Source: Acidothermaceae bacterium (GTDB taxonomy: Bacteria > Actinomycetota > Actinomycetes > Acidothermales > Acidothermaceae). Taken from it: a DNA stretch of 14,156 bases. The DNA lies in NCBI GenBank assembly GCA_025925185.1, contig JAICLV010000053.1, forward strand, positions 1 to 14,156. Reading direction: 5' to 3'. Positions 6,546 to 12,628 of the stretch are shown piece after piece. Position 1 is the stretch's first letter, and each line of letters opens with the position of its first letter. A model generated the notes under the pieces. The model searched no databases, had not been told where the DNA came from, and saw only the letters and a list, made by a program, of their open reading frames with translations. Made by a program: the position numbers and the translations under genes.

Positions 6546-8138
6546 ATGCCACGGCCGTTCGGACGCCATCGACTGCTCGACCCTCGCGGCGAGCAAGCGA
6601 GCTACGAGCACTCGCAGCGGCGCGCGCGCATCATCGGGCGCATCGTCGTCGGATTCCTCGCGGCGGTGGTGCTGGTCGCGTCGATCGGCGTGCTGACGGT
6701 CAAGAACATCCTCGACAAGGTGCATCACACGGCCTCGCTCGACCACTACATCGCGCCGAGCGAGCGGCCCGCGAAGGAGACGCCCGACGCAGCCAACGGA
6801 AAAAAGGGGACGCCGCAAAACATCCTCATCCTCGGCGTCGACTCGCGGCTCGGCGAAAATAGCGAGTTCCAGGTGACGCCCGGCAGCGGGCTGCCGCAGC
6901 AGACGGAGACGCTGTCCGACACGGCGATCCTGGCCCACCTGTCGGGCGACGGTAAGAACGTCACGCTGGTGAGCATCCCGCGCGACTCCGTGGTGAAGAT
7001 CCCGGCGTGCGACAAGGTCGACGCGGAGGGCAACATCCAGCTCGACAGCTCGGGGCAACCGCTGATGACCTCGCCGACCACCGCGCTGTTCAACGAGGCG
7101 ATCCAGCGGGGCGGCCCGGCCTGCACGGTCAAGACGCTCGAGCAGCTGACCGGCGTCTACATCGACCACTTCGTCGAAATCGACTTCCAGGGCGTCATCA
7201 AGATGTCGAACGCGCTCGGCGGCGTGCCGATGAACATCTGCGACCCGATCCACGACTCACACACCGGGTTGAACCTGCCCGCCGGCGAGGTGAACCTGAA
7301 AGGCCAGCAGGCGTTGGCTTTCGTTCGCGCCCGCTACGGGCTCACCGGCGGCGACGACTTGCACCGCATTCAACGTCAGCAGCAGTTCATGGCGTCTATG
7401 GCCCGCAAGGCGCTCACGTCGTCCACGTTCTTCAATCTGCCGTCGATGACTGGCTTCTACGGCGACGTCGCCAGCTCGCTGACCACCGACATGGGCAGCT
7501 CGACGCTCATCAACCTGGCGTTGCGCTACCGGCACCTCGACACCACCAACATCGTGTTCGCGACGGTGCCGACCTATCCGGCGCCCAAGGGCGACAAGTG
7601 GTACCAGCACCTCTACTGGAGCGACGACGAGGCGAAGGCGCTGTTCACGGCGATTCGCGATGACAGACCGCTGACCGCCACCGCGTCGAACGGCCAGAAC
7701 GTCGCGTCGCTGACCGTCGCGCCGTCGAACGTGACCGTGAAGGTGCTCAACGCCACGACGACCAACGGCCTGGCCGGTCAAACCGCCGACGCGCTGGCGT
7801 CGCGCGGGTTCCGCATCGCGGGCATCGGGACGGCGTCGCAGCAGTCGGCGAAGACGACGCTGACCTACGCGGCCAGTCGCACGAACTCGGCCGAGACGCT
7901 GGCCGCGGCGCTTACCGGCACACCCGAGAAGGTCGTCTCCGCGACGGCGGGCACCGTCGTCACGCTCACGATCGGGAGCGACTGGAGCGGGTTGGCCAGC
8001 GAGACGCCGCCGTCATCTGCGCCGTCGACGACGCCGACGCCAGGCGCCTCGGCGGCCGGGTCGCCCGCCCCTTCCGGATCGCCCATCCCCGGCGTGAAGA
8101 CGACGAACGCGAGCACCCAAAGCTGCGTCCAAGGCTGA
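6546..8138 (+). CDS. LytR-CpsA-Psr (LCP) family cell-wall glycopolymer ligase with LytR_C domain (second paralogue)
   Basis: This 530-residue protein has the same architecture as the preceding LCP protein: a basic cytoplasmic N-terminus, one membrane helix (about 31-51), an LCP domain (about 90-290) and LytR_C (about 396-477). A Ser/Pro/Thr/Ala tail ends with Cys527. LCP motifs are GVDSR (97-101), LSDTAIL (123-129), SIPRD (143-147), FVRARY (259-264) and DLHRIQRQQ (271-279). The residue before SDT is Leu where the neighbour has Arg. An insertion with CDK (155-157) and an extra Cys193 suggests a disulfide the neighbour lacks. ATG 6546 follows AGGAGA (6529-6534) at a slightly long 11-nt spacing. 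A TTG at 6492 would add 18 residues but lies in a hairpin loop and has poor SD support. Its likely role is attaching a glycopolymer to peptidoglycan, perhaps a different polymer or step from its neighbour. Confidence 0.92.
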   Translation: MPRPFGRHRLLDPRGEQASYEHSQRRARIIGRIVVGFLAAVVLVASIGVLTVKNILDKVHHTASLDHYIAPSERPAKETPDAANGKKGTPQNILILGVDSRLGENSEFQVTPGSGLPQQTETLSDTAILAHLSGDGKNVTLVSIPRDSVVKIPACDKVDAEGNIQLDSSGQPLMTSPTTALFNEAIQRGGPACTVKTLEQLTGVYIDHFVEIDFQGVIKMSNALGGVPMNICDPIHDSHTGLNLPAGEVNLKGQQALAFVRARYGLTGGDDLHRIQRQQQFMASMARKALTSSTFFNLPSMTGFYGDVASSLTTDMGSSTLINLALRYRHLDTTNIVFATVPTYPAPKGDKWYQHLYWSDDEAKALFTAIRDDRPLTATASNGQNVASLTVAPSNVTVKVLNATTTNGLAGQTADALASRGFRIAGIGTASQQSAKTTLTYAASRTNSAETLAAALTGTPEKVVSATAGTVVTLTIGSDWSGLASETPPSSAPSTTPTPGASAAGSPAPSGSPIPGVKTTNASTQSCVQG

Positions 8139-8154
8139 GCGCGCGCGCTCAGCC
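8133..8154. terminator. 22-bp perfect palindrome holding both convergent stop codons
   Basis: GGCTGAGCGCG is followed directly by its exact reverse complement. The plus-strand LCP stop (8136-8138) lies in one arm and the minus-strand thioesterase stop (8151-8149) in the other. In RNA from either strand it gives a stem of about 9 bp with a small CG-rich loop, so it should act as a bidirectional terminator. There is no T-tract, as is common in actinobacteria. A second inverted repeat, GCTCGCG/CGCGAGC (8160-8177), lies next to it inside the thioesterase 3' end. Confidence 0.75.
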
Positions 8155-8667
8155 GTCTTGCTCGCGCTCACGCGAGCGCAGGATCGCCTCGCGCCTCGCC
8201 AACCGGGTGCCTCGCCTGATCTCGGCCTCGCGGAAACGCCTCCGGTCGTCGTCGTTCTCCGGCATCACCGGCGGGATCGGCCGCGGCCGTTCGAAGTCGT
8301 CGATGGCGACGAACACCAGGTAGGCGGAGGCGACGTGGCGGCGGGCCTGATTGACCTGGTCCCACGGTTGGGCCGTCACCCGCACGCCGATCTCGCAGGA
8401 GGTGCGGCCGGTCCAGTTGACCTGTGCCTCGCAGGTCACGATGTCGCCGACATGGACCGGCACCAGGAACTGCATCTCGTCGACCACCGCGGTCACCGCG
8501 CGACCGCCGCTGTGCCGCGACGCCACGACGCCGGCGGCCTCGTCGACCAACCGCATGACCGCGCCGCCGTGCACGTTGCCGTAGAAGTTCGCGTCGAGCG
8601 CGTCGACGACCCGGCTGAGCCGGATCTGCGAGGCGCTGGTTGACACCGCCCGAAGATCCTCCGTCAT
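8149..8667 (-). CDS. Acyl-CoA thioesterase, hotdog fold (YciA/Acot-like)
   Basis: The enzyme should hydrolyse acyl-CoA to free acid and CoA in the cytoplasm. The 172-residue product has the hotdog signature: ANFYGNVHGGAVMRLVDEAAG (26-46), with Asn27, the HGG turn and Asp42 in the usual active-site positions. Further motifs are FLVPVHVGD (67-75), TGRTSCEIGV (86-95), and a late strand YLVFVAIDD (116-124) followed by the Pro-rich RPRPIPPV. The C-terminal 35 residues are strongly charged (many Arg and Glu). ATG 8667 is preferred because the family homology begins just after it; no SD is visible, and GTG 8706 would add 13 residues and start inside an inverted repeat. It converges with the second LCP gene, with both stops in one palindrome. 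The physiological acyl-CoA is unknown; the nearby acyl-CoA dehydrogenase may point to lipid or branched-chain metabolism. Confidence 0.88.
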   Translation of the reverse strand: MTEDLRAVSTSASQIRLSRVVDALDANFYGNVHGGAVMRLVDEAAGVVASRHSGGRAVTAVVDEMQFLVPVHVGDIVTCEAQVNWTGRTSCEIGVRVTAQPWDQVNQARRHVASAYLVFVAIDDFERPRPIPPVMPENDDDRRRFREAEIRRGTRLARREAILRSREREQDG

Positions 8668-8703
8668 GCGGCGATCATCGCATCCGCCATCCCGGGAGTT
8701 GAT

Positions 8704-8735
8704 CACGCTCAGGGGGCCGAATCTCCCTGAGCGTG
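8704..8735. repeat. Perfect 11-bp inverted repeat upstream of the thioesterase gene
   Basis: CACGCTCAGGG (8704-8714) and CCCTGAGCGTG (8725-8735) are exact reverse complements separated by 10 nt. The element lies 36 bp upstream of the thioesterase ATG and about 100 bp downstream of the 45-residue gene's stop. It could be a regulator's operator, a terminator of the upstream unit, or one copy of a dispersed intergenic repeat. It has no T-tract. Confidence 0.65.
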
Positions 8736-8786
8736 GCGTGCACGCCCAGCTTCGGGGGTCTGTGCCAAGCTCGGGGTGCCCGTTCG

Positions 8787-8850
8787 CCGGCTGGACCCGG
8801 CTGGACCCGGCCGGGCTAATGGGCTAAGTGGGCTAGACCTGCTCGTCTAG
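8787..8850. repeat. Cluster of short direct repeats and an inverted repeat at a gene's 3' end
   Basis: A 10-bp unit, CCGGCTGGAC, occurs twice in tandem (8787-8806) with a partial third copy. GGGCTA then occurs three times (8813, 8821, 8830). CTAGAC (8833-8838) and GTCTAG (8845-8850) form an inverted repeat that contains the TAG stop of the minus-strand small gene. Reading past that stop, the second GGGCTA copy gives another in-frame TAG nine bases on. Confidence 0.6.
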
Positions 8851-8970
8851 GGCCGGTGGCACGCAGCCGACGTGATACGAGCGCAACACGTCCGTGCCGG
8901 GGTCGGTCATCTGCTCGACCGGCCCGTCGCCCAAAGCTCTTCCGCAGGTGGCACACAGTTCGTCGGCCAT
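8833..8970 (-). CDS. 45-residue zinc-ribbon-like protein (C-x2-C ... H-x2-C)
   Basis: The short product begins MADELCATCGRALG and ends PPALDEQV. It has Cys6-x2-Cys9 and, 23 residues later, His33-x2-Cys36, a spacing suited to binding one zinc ion in a treble-clef or zinc-ribbon fold. Nothing else is recognisable, and I assign no function. ATG 8970 has AGGA about 10 nt upstream. That SD overlaps the TAG stop of the acyl-CoA dehydrogenase, and only 10 nt separate the genes, so the two are probably co-transcribed and translationally coupled. An upstream in-frame extension would overlap the dehydrogenase coding region and is Arg/Ser-rich, so I rejected it. The conserved-looking cysteine and histidine spacing makes a real gene likely. 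Confidence 0.7.
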   Translation of the reverse strand: MADELCATCGRALGDGPVEQMTDPGTDVLRSYHVGCVPPALDEQV

Positions 8971-8980
8971 GCTCGGCGTC

Positions 8981-10147
8981 CTACCCGCTGCGACCCTTGC
9001 GCAACTCGCGGGCGATGACGACGCGCTGCACCTGGTTGGTGCCCTCGTAAATCTGGGTGATCTTCGCGTCACGCATCAGCCGCTCGACGGGATAGTCCTT
9101 CACGTAGCCGTAGCCGCCGAACAACTGCACCGCGTCAGTGGTCACGTCCATCGCGACGTCCGAGGCGAAACATTTCGCCGCCGCCCCGAAGTACGTGAGG
9201 TCGGACGACGAGGACTCCGAGCGGGCCGCGGCCGCATACGTGAGCGCGCGCGCGGCCTCGACCTTCATCGCCATGTCGGCGAGCATGAACTGCACACCCT
9301 GGAAATCCCCCACCGGCTTGCCGAATTGCTGTCGCTCGCCGGTGTAGGCGACGGCCGCGTCGATCGCCGCCTGCGCGATGCCCAACGCCTGCGCGGCGAT
9401 CGTCACCCGCGTGTGGTCGAGCGTGCGAAACGCGAGTTTCAACCCCGCGCCCTCGCCGCCGATCAAGCGCCAGCCTGGGATCCGGCAGTTGTCGAAGTAG
9501 AGCTCACGGGTCGGCGACCCCTTGATACCGAGCTTGCGTTCGGGCGCCCCGAAGGAGAACCCCTCGTCGTCCTTCTCGACCACGAAAGCCGAGATGCCGT
9601 CGGCGCCCGCGCTGGCGTCGGTGACCGCGAAAACCGTGTAATACAAGGATTCCCCGGCTCCGGTGATCCAGCGCTTGACGCCGTTGAGCACCCAGTCGTC
9701 GCCGTCGCGCACCGCGCGGGTCTTCATCGACGCGGCGTCGCTGCCGGCGTCCGGCTCGCTCAACGCGTATGAGAACATCGCCTCGCCACGCGCGACAGGC
9801 GGCAGGTAATGGTCCTTCAACTCGGCGGAACCATCGAGTAACAACGGCAGCGTTCCGAGCTTGTTGACCGCCGGTATCAGGGCGGACGACGCGCAGCCGC
9901 GGGCCACCTCTTCGATGACGATCGCCGTCGCGAGGGCGTCGGCTCCGGCGCCGCCGTACTGTTCGGGGATGTTGGGCGCGTTGAACCCCGATTGGGCGAG
10001 GGCGGCGTGAACGTCCCACGGAAATTGCGCAGTGGCGTCGATCTCGGCGGCCCGCGGCGCGATCCGGCTCGCGGTGAGGTCGCGCACGCTGTCACGCAGC
10101 GCCACGTACTCGGCAGATAGCCGGAAGAGCTCGAACGGCTCGCCCAT
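8981..10147 (-). CDS. fadE25: Acyl-CoA dehydrogenase, FadE25-like
   Basis: The 388-residue flavoprotein should oxidise an acyl-CoA to the trans-2-enoyl-CoA and pass electrons to an electron-transfer flavoprotein. Family motifs in order are IPEQYGGAGAD (60-70), IPAVNKLGT (91-99), the FAD/substrate segment YALSEPDAGSDAASMKTRA (127-145), KLGIKGSPTRELYFDNCRIP (205-224), ADMAMKVEAAR (290-300), QLFGGYGYVKDYPVERLMRD (341-360) and QIYEGTNQVQR (365-375). Glu368 is the expected catalytic base. The sequence closely resembles mycobacterial FadE25 as I recall it. ATG 10147 is chosen for a clean AGGAGG SD 8 nt upstream; a longer open frame to 10273 adds only Pro/Arg-rich sequence. It is followed at 10 nt by the 45-residue zinc-ribbon-like gene. 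The true substrate (straight or branched chain) cannot be told from sequence. Confidence 0.93.
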   Translation of the reverse strand: MGEPFELFRLSAEYVALRDSVRDLTASRIAPRAAEIDATAQFPWDVHAALAQSGFNAPNIPEQYGGAGADALATAIVIEEVARGCASSALIPAVNKLGTLPLLLDGSAELKDHYLPPVARGEAMFSYALSEPDAGSDAASMKTRAVRDGDDWVLNGVKRWITGAGESLYYTVFAVTDASAGADGISAFVVEKDDEGFSFGAPERKLGIKGSPTRELYFDNCRIPGWRLIGGEGAGLKLAFRTLDHTRVTIAAQALGIAQAAIDAAVAYTGERQQFGKPVGDFQGVQFMLADMAMKVEAARALTYAAAARSESSSSDLTYFGAAAKCFASDVAMDVTTDAVQLFGGYGYVKDYPVERLMRDAKITQIYEGTNQVQRVVIARELRKGRSG

Positions 10148-10208
10148 CACACCGCCTCCTGCGCGCGAGGTGCCCGGAAAGGCCGGTCCGGTTGGCCCGG
10201 TGCGGGTG

Positions 10209-10214
10209 ATCCTA
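10209..10214 (-). promoter_or_regulatory. Candidate -10 element for the acyl-CoA dehydrogenase gene
   Basis: TAGGAT on the minus strand is a good TANNNT match in the divergent gap and would give a leader of about 55 nt ahead of the strong SD. No good -35 is present at the usual distance. Confidence 0.35.
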
Positions 10215-10236
10215 GGCCGTCCGGGGGAACGCGGGT

Positions 10237-10280
10237 TTGCCCTGAGGGCGGGAGGGCCAGTTACGGTTAGCATCTAATGT
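10237..10280 (+). promoter_or_regulatory. Candidate promoter region for UDP-glucose dehydrogenase
   Basis: TTGCCC (10237-10242) is a -35-like hexamer. Three TANNNT candidates follow in a relatively AT-rich patch: TACGGT (10262-10267, 19-nt spacing), TAGCAT (10268-10273) and TAATGT (10275-10280). Which one is used cannot be decided from sequence. The SD GGGAGGG lies just downstream. Confidence 0.35.
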
Positions 10281-10304
10281 CCGGACTTTTGGGAGGGAAG
10301 CCTC

Positions 10305-11630
10305 GTGACACTGCGACTTAGCGTGATCGGCACCGGGTATCTCGGCGCCACGCATGCCGCTTGCATGGCCGAACTCGGTTTCGAGGTTATCGGCTTCGAC
10401 GTCGACGAGGCCAAGATCGCGGCGTTGCGCGAGGGCCGGGTGCCGTTCTTCGAGCCCGGCCTGCCCGAGCTGCTGGCCAAGCAGGTCGACTCCGGCCGGC
10501 TGACGTTCACCACCGACATCAACGACGTGGCCGCGTTCGCCGACGTCCACTTCATCTGCGTCGGCACGCCGCAAAAGGCGGGGAGCAACGCGGCCGACCT
10601 GCGCTACGTGCACGCGGCGGTCGACTCGCTCGCCCCGCTGCTCACCCGCGAATGCGTGGTGGTCGGAAAGTCGACCGTTCCGTCGGGGACGGCCGAGATC
10701 CTCGCCGCGCGCATCGCCGAGCTCGCGCCTGGCGCGGACGCGGACGCGGTCGAGCTGGCTTGGAACCCCGAGTTCTTGCGCGAGGGCTTCGCCGTCCAAG
10801 ACACGCTGCGCCCTGAGCGCCTGGTCATCGGCGTCCGTTCTGAGCGCGCCGAGAAGGTGCTCCGCGAGATCTACGCGCCGCTCACGGACCTCGAGATCCC
10901 CATGATCGTCACCGACTTCGCGACCGCGGAGCTGGTGAAGGTCGCGGCCAACTCGTTCCTCGCCACCAAGATCTCCTTCATCAACGCGATGGCGGAGATC
11001 TGCGAGACCACCGGCGCCGACGTCGTCCAGTTAGGCGCCGCGCTCGCCCTCGACCCGCGCATCGGCGGCCGTTTCCTGCACGCCGGGCTCGGCTTCGGCG
11101 GCGGCTGCCTGCCCAAGGACATCCGCGCCTTCATGTCGCGGGCCGAGGAGCTTGGCGCGGGCGACGCGGTGGCGTTCTTGCGAGAGGTCGACGCGATCAA
11201 CCTGCGTCGGCGCGCCCGCATGGTCGACCTCGCGCGCGAGCAATGCGACGGCGAGTTCGCCGGGCACAAGATCGGCGTGCTGGGCGCGGCGTTCAAGCCG
11301 AACAGCGACGACATCCGCGACTCCCCCGCGCTTTGGGTGGCCGACACGATCCGCGAGCAAGGCGGAGAGGTCACCGTGTTCGACCCCGAGGCGATCCCCA
11401 ACGCGCGCAAGCTCTACCCCCAACTGCAGTACGCCGACTCCGCGGTCGCGGCGTGCGCCGGCGCCGACGTCGTCCTGCACCTCACCGAGTGGGCGGAGTT
11501 CCGCGAGATGGCGCCCGCCGTGCTGTCGGACGTCGTCGCGAAGCGGCGAATCGTCGACGGCCGCAACGCCCTCGACCCCGCCAAGTGGCGCGACGCCGGT
11601 TGGACGTACCGAGCCCTCGGCCGGCCGTAA
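10305..11630 (+). CDS. ugd: UDP-glucose 6-dehydrogenase (Ugd/TuaD family)
   Basis: The enzyme oxidises UDP-glucose twice with NAD+ to UDP-glucuronate, a precursor of uronic-acid-containing surface polymers. The 441-residue product shows the full three-part layout: an NAD-binding Rossmann fold with GTGYLG (9-14) and the ribose-binding Asp32; a central domain with CVGTPQ (85-90), STVPSGT (123-129), WNPEFLREG (153-161) and VKVAANSFLATKISF (211-225); and GFGGGCLPKD (263-272) with catalytic Cys268. The C-terminal UDP-binding domain contains GAAFKPNSDDIRDSPA (327-342) and DGRNALD (418-424). A GTG start at 10305 follows GGGAGGGAAG. Another nucleotide-sugar substrate such as UDP-ManNAc is possible, but UDP-glucose is the usual one. 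It leads a plus-strand group with the DUF2795 and CoA-binding genes, and supplies sugar that the LCP-linked polymer pathway could use. Confidence 0.93.
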   Translation: MTLRLSVIGTGYLGATHAACMAELGFEVIGFDVDEAKIAALREGRVPFFEPGLPELLAKQVDSGRLTFTTDINDVAAFADVHFICVGTPQKAGSNAADLRYVHAAVDSLAPLLTRECVVVGKSTVPSGTAEILAARIAELAPGADADAVELAWNPEFLREGFAVQDTLRPERLVIGVRSERAEKVLREIYAPLTDLEIPMIVTDFATAELVKVAANSFLATKISFINAMAEICETTGADVVQLGAALALDPRIGGRFLHAGLGFGGGCLPKDIRAFMSRAEELGAGDAVAFLREVDAINLRRRARMVDLAREQCDGEFAGHKIGVLGAAFKPNSDDIRDSPALWVADTIREQGGEVTVFDPEAIPNARKLYPQLQYADSAVAACAGADVVLHLTEWAEFREMAPAVLSDVVAKRRIVDGRNALDPAKWRDAGWTYRALGRP

Positions 11631-11698
11631 TTTCGTGTGACCGGCGGCCGCGCGGGTAGTCGAGGAACGTACCGACTGCCTTCTGCGGGAGGGTTGCG

Positions 11699-12121
11699 AT
11701 GGAACGCGGCGACAAGCACGGACCGCGCGTTGACGAAGCGATGGCCCGCGAGACCAAGCCCATCTCGCGCGCCGGACACACTGGTCGCGCCGAGGAGTCA
11801 CGCGAGCCTGAACCGTCAGGAGAGGACCAGCCGGACGTCGATTACGCGCCTGACGGCGAGCTTTCCGGCGGCACGCCCGACGGCATGACTTCGGCGGACG
11901 TCGAGGGTCGCGCCGAGTTGGCGCGCTTCGTCCGCCCGTCCGCCTTCCCGGCGACCGCGGCAGAGCTCCTGCGGGTGGCCCGCGACGAAGGCGCGCCCGA
12001 CCGGGTGGTCAGCGAGCTGGAGCGGCTGCGCTCGGGAAGCAACGGCGGCGAGCGAAGGTTCGACAACGTGCAGCACCTGTGGCAGGCGCTCGGAGGCGGC
12101 GTCGAGACCCACCGCAACTGA
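11699..12121 (+). CDS. DUF2795 domain protein with acidic disordered N-terminus
   Basis: This 140-residue protein has two parts. Residues 1-66 are highly polar and probably disordered, with SGEDQPDVDYAPDGELSGG (40-58). Residues 68-133 match DUF2795: DVEGRAELARFVRP (67-80), SAFPATAAELLRVA (81-94), GAPDRVVSELERL (98-110), and FDNVQHLWQALGG (121-133). The domain is common in actinobacteria and its biochemical role is unknown; I assign none. ATG 11699 follows a good GGGAGG SD. It lies 68 nt after the UDP-glucose dehydrogenase gene and 19 nt before the CoA-binding gene, so it is probably co-transcribed with at least the latter. There is no signal peptide, membrane segment or cysteine, which suggests a small soluble cytoplasmic protein. 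Confidence 0.87.
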   Translation: MERGDKHGPRVDEAMARETKPISRAGHTGRAEESREPEPSGEDQPDVDYAPDGELSGGTPDGMTSADVEGRAELARFVRPSAFPATAAELLRVARDEGAPDRVVSELERLRSGSNGGERRFDNVQHLWQALGGGVETHRN

Positions 12122-12140
12122 ACTTTGCAGGAGGATCGGT

Positions 12141-12569
12141 GTGAGCGACCCGTATCAGGACACGGCCGTCATCGAACGGTTGCTCGGCGAGACTTCGGTC
12201 TGGGCCGTCGTCGGGCTCGGCGACGACCAGACCCGGCCCGCGTACGGCGTCGCGGCGTTCCTGCAGGCGCACGGTAAGAAGATCGTGCCGGTGCACCCGC
12301 GCGCCGAGATGGTGCTCGGCGAGCCGGTTTACCGCACGCTCGCCGACATTCCGTTCGCGGTCGACGTCGTCGACATCTTCCGGCGATCCGAGCAGGCCGG
12401 GCGCTTCGTCGACGAGGCCGTCGACATCGGCGTTCGCGCGGTTTGGCTGCAACTAGGGGTCGTTGACGCGGACGCCGCGAAGCGCGCCGTCGACGCGGGC
12501 CTCGACGTCGTGATGGACACCTGTCCGAAAATCGAGTGGCCCCAGCACGGACCGCGCGCCGCCGGTTAG
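12141..12569 (+). CDS. CoA-binding domain protein (YccU family)
   Basis: The 142-residue product is a stand-alone Rossmann-type CoA_binding domain, like the N-terminal part of succinyl-CoA synthetase alpha. Visible features are VWAVVGLGDDQTRPAYGVAA (20-39), KKIVPVHPRAEMVLGEPVY (46-64), VDVVDIFRR (74-82), VWLQLGV (101-107) and the family ending VMDTCPKIEWP (124-134) with Cys128. The precise role of YccU proteins is not settled; binding of CoA or a nucleotide cofactor is expected. GTG 12141 is fixed by a perfect AGGAGG SD (12129-12134) with 6 nt spacing, 19 nt after the DUF2795 stop. The TAG stop lies in the first unit of a tandem repeat that runs into a large palindrome, which suggests that transcription ends there. 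Confidence 0.9.
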   Translation: MSDPYQDTAVIERLLGETSVWAVVGLGDDQTRPAYGVAAFLQAHGKKIVPVHPRAEMVLGEPVYRTLADIPFAVDVVDIFRRSEQAGRFVDEAVDIGVRAVWLQLGVVDADAAKRAVDAGLDVVMDTCPKIEWPQHGPRAAG

Positions 12570-12593
12570 CCGCCGGTTAGCGCTAACCGGCGG
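12558..12593 (+). terminator. 24-bp perfect palindrome preceded by an 11-bp tandem repeat
   Basis: The unit GCCGCCGGTTA occurs twice head to tail (12558-12568 and 12569-12579). The second copy is part of a 24-bp perfect palindrome (12570-12593), giving a 10-bp stem with loop GCGC. The CoA-binding gene's stop overlaps the repeat junction. The region after it (TACAGCTTTC) is only mildly T-rich. A terminator is most likely; an operator for the next gene is the alternative. Because the two repeat copies are identical, either can pair with the downstream arm. Confidence 0.7.
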
Positions 12594-12628
12594 TACAGCT
12601 TTCAAGCGTTTCTGCCGATGCAGCCGGC

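Noticed and set aside
8787..8835. Short tandem repeats as a CRISPR-like array
   Set aside because: The units are 6-10 bp with no regular spacers and no cas genes nearby.
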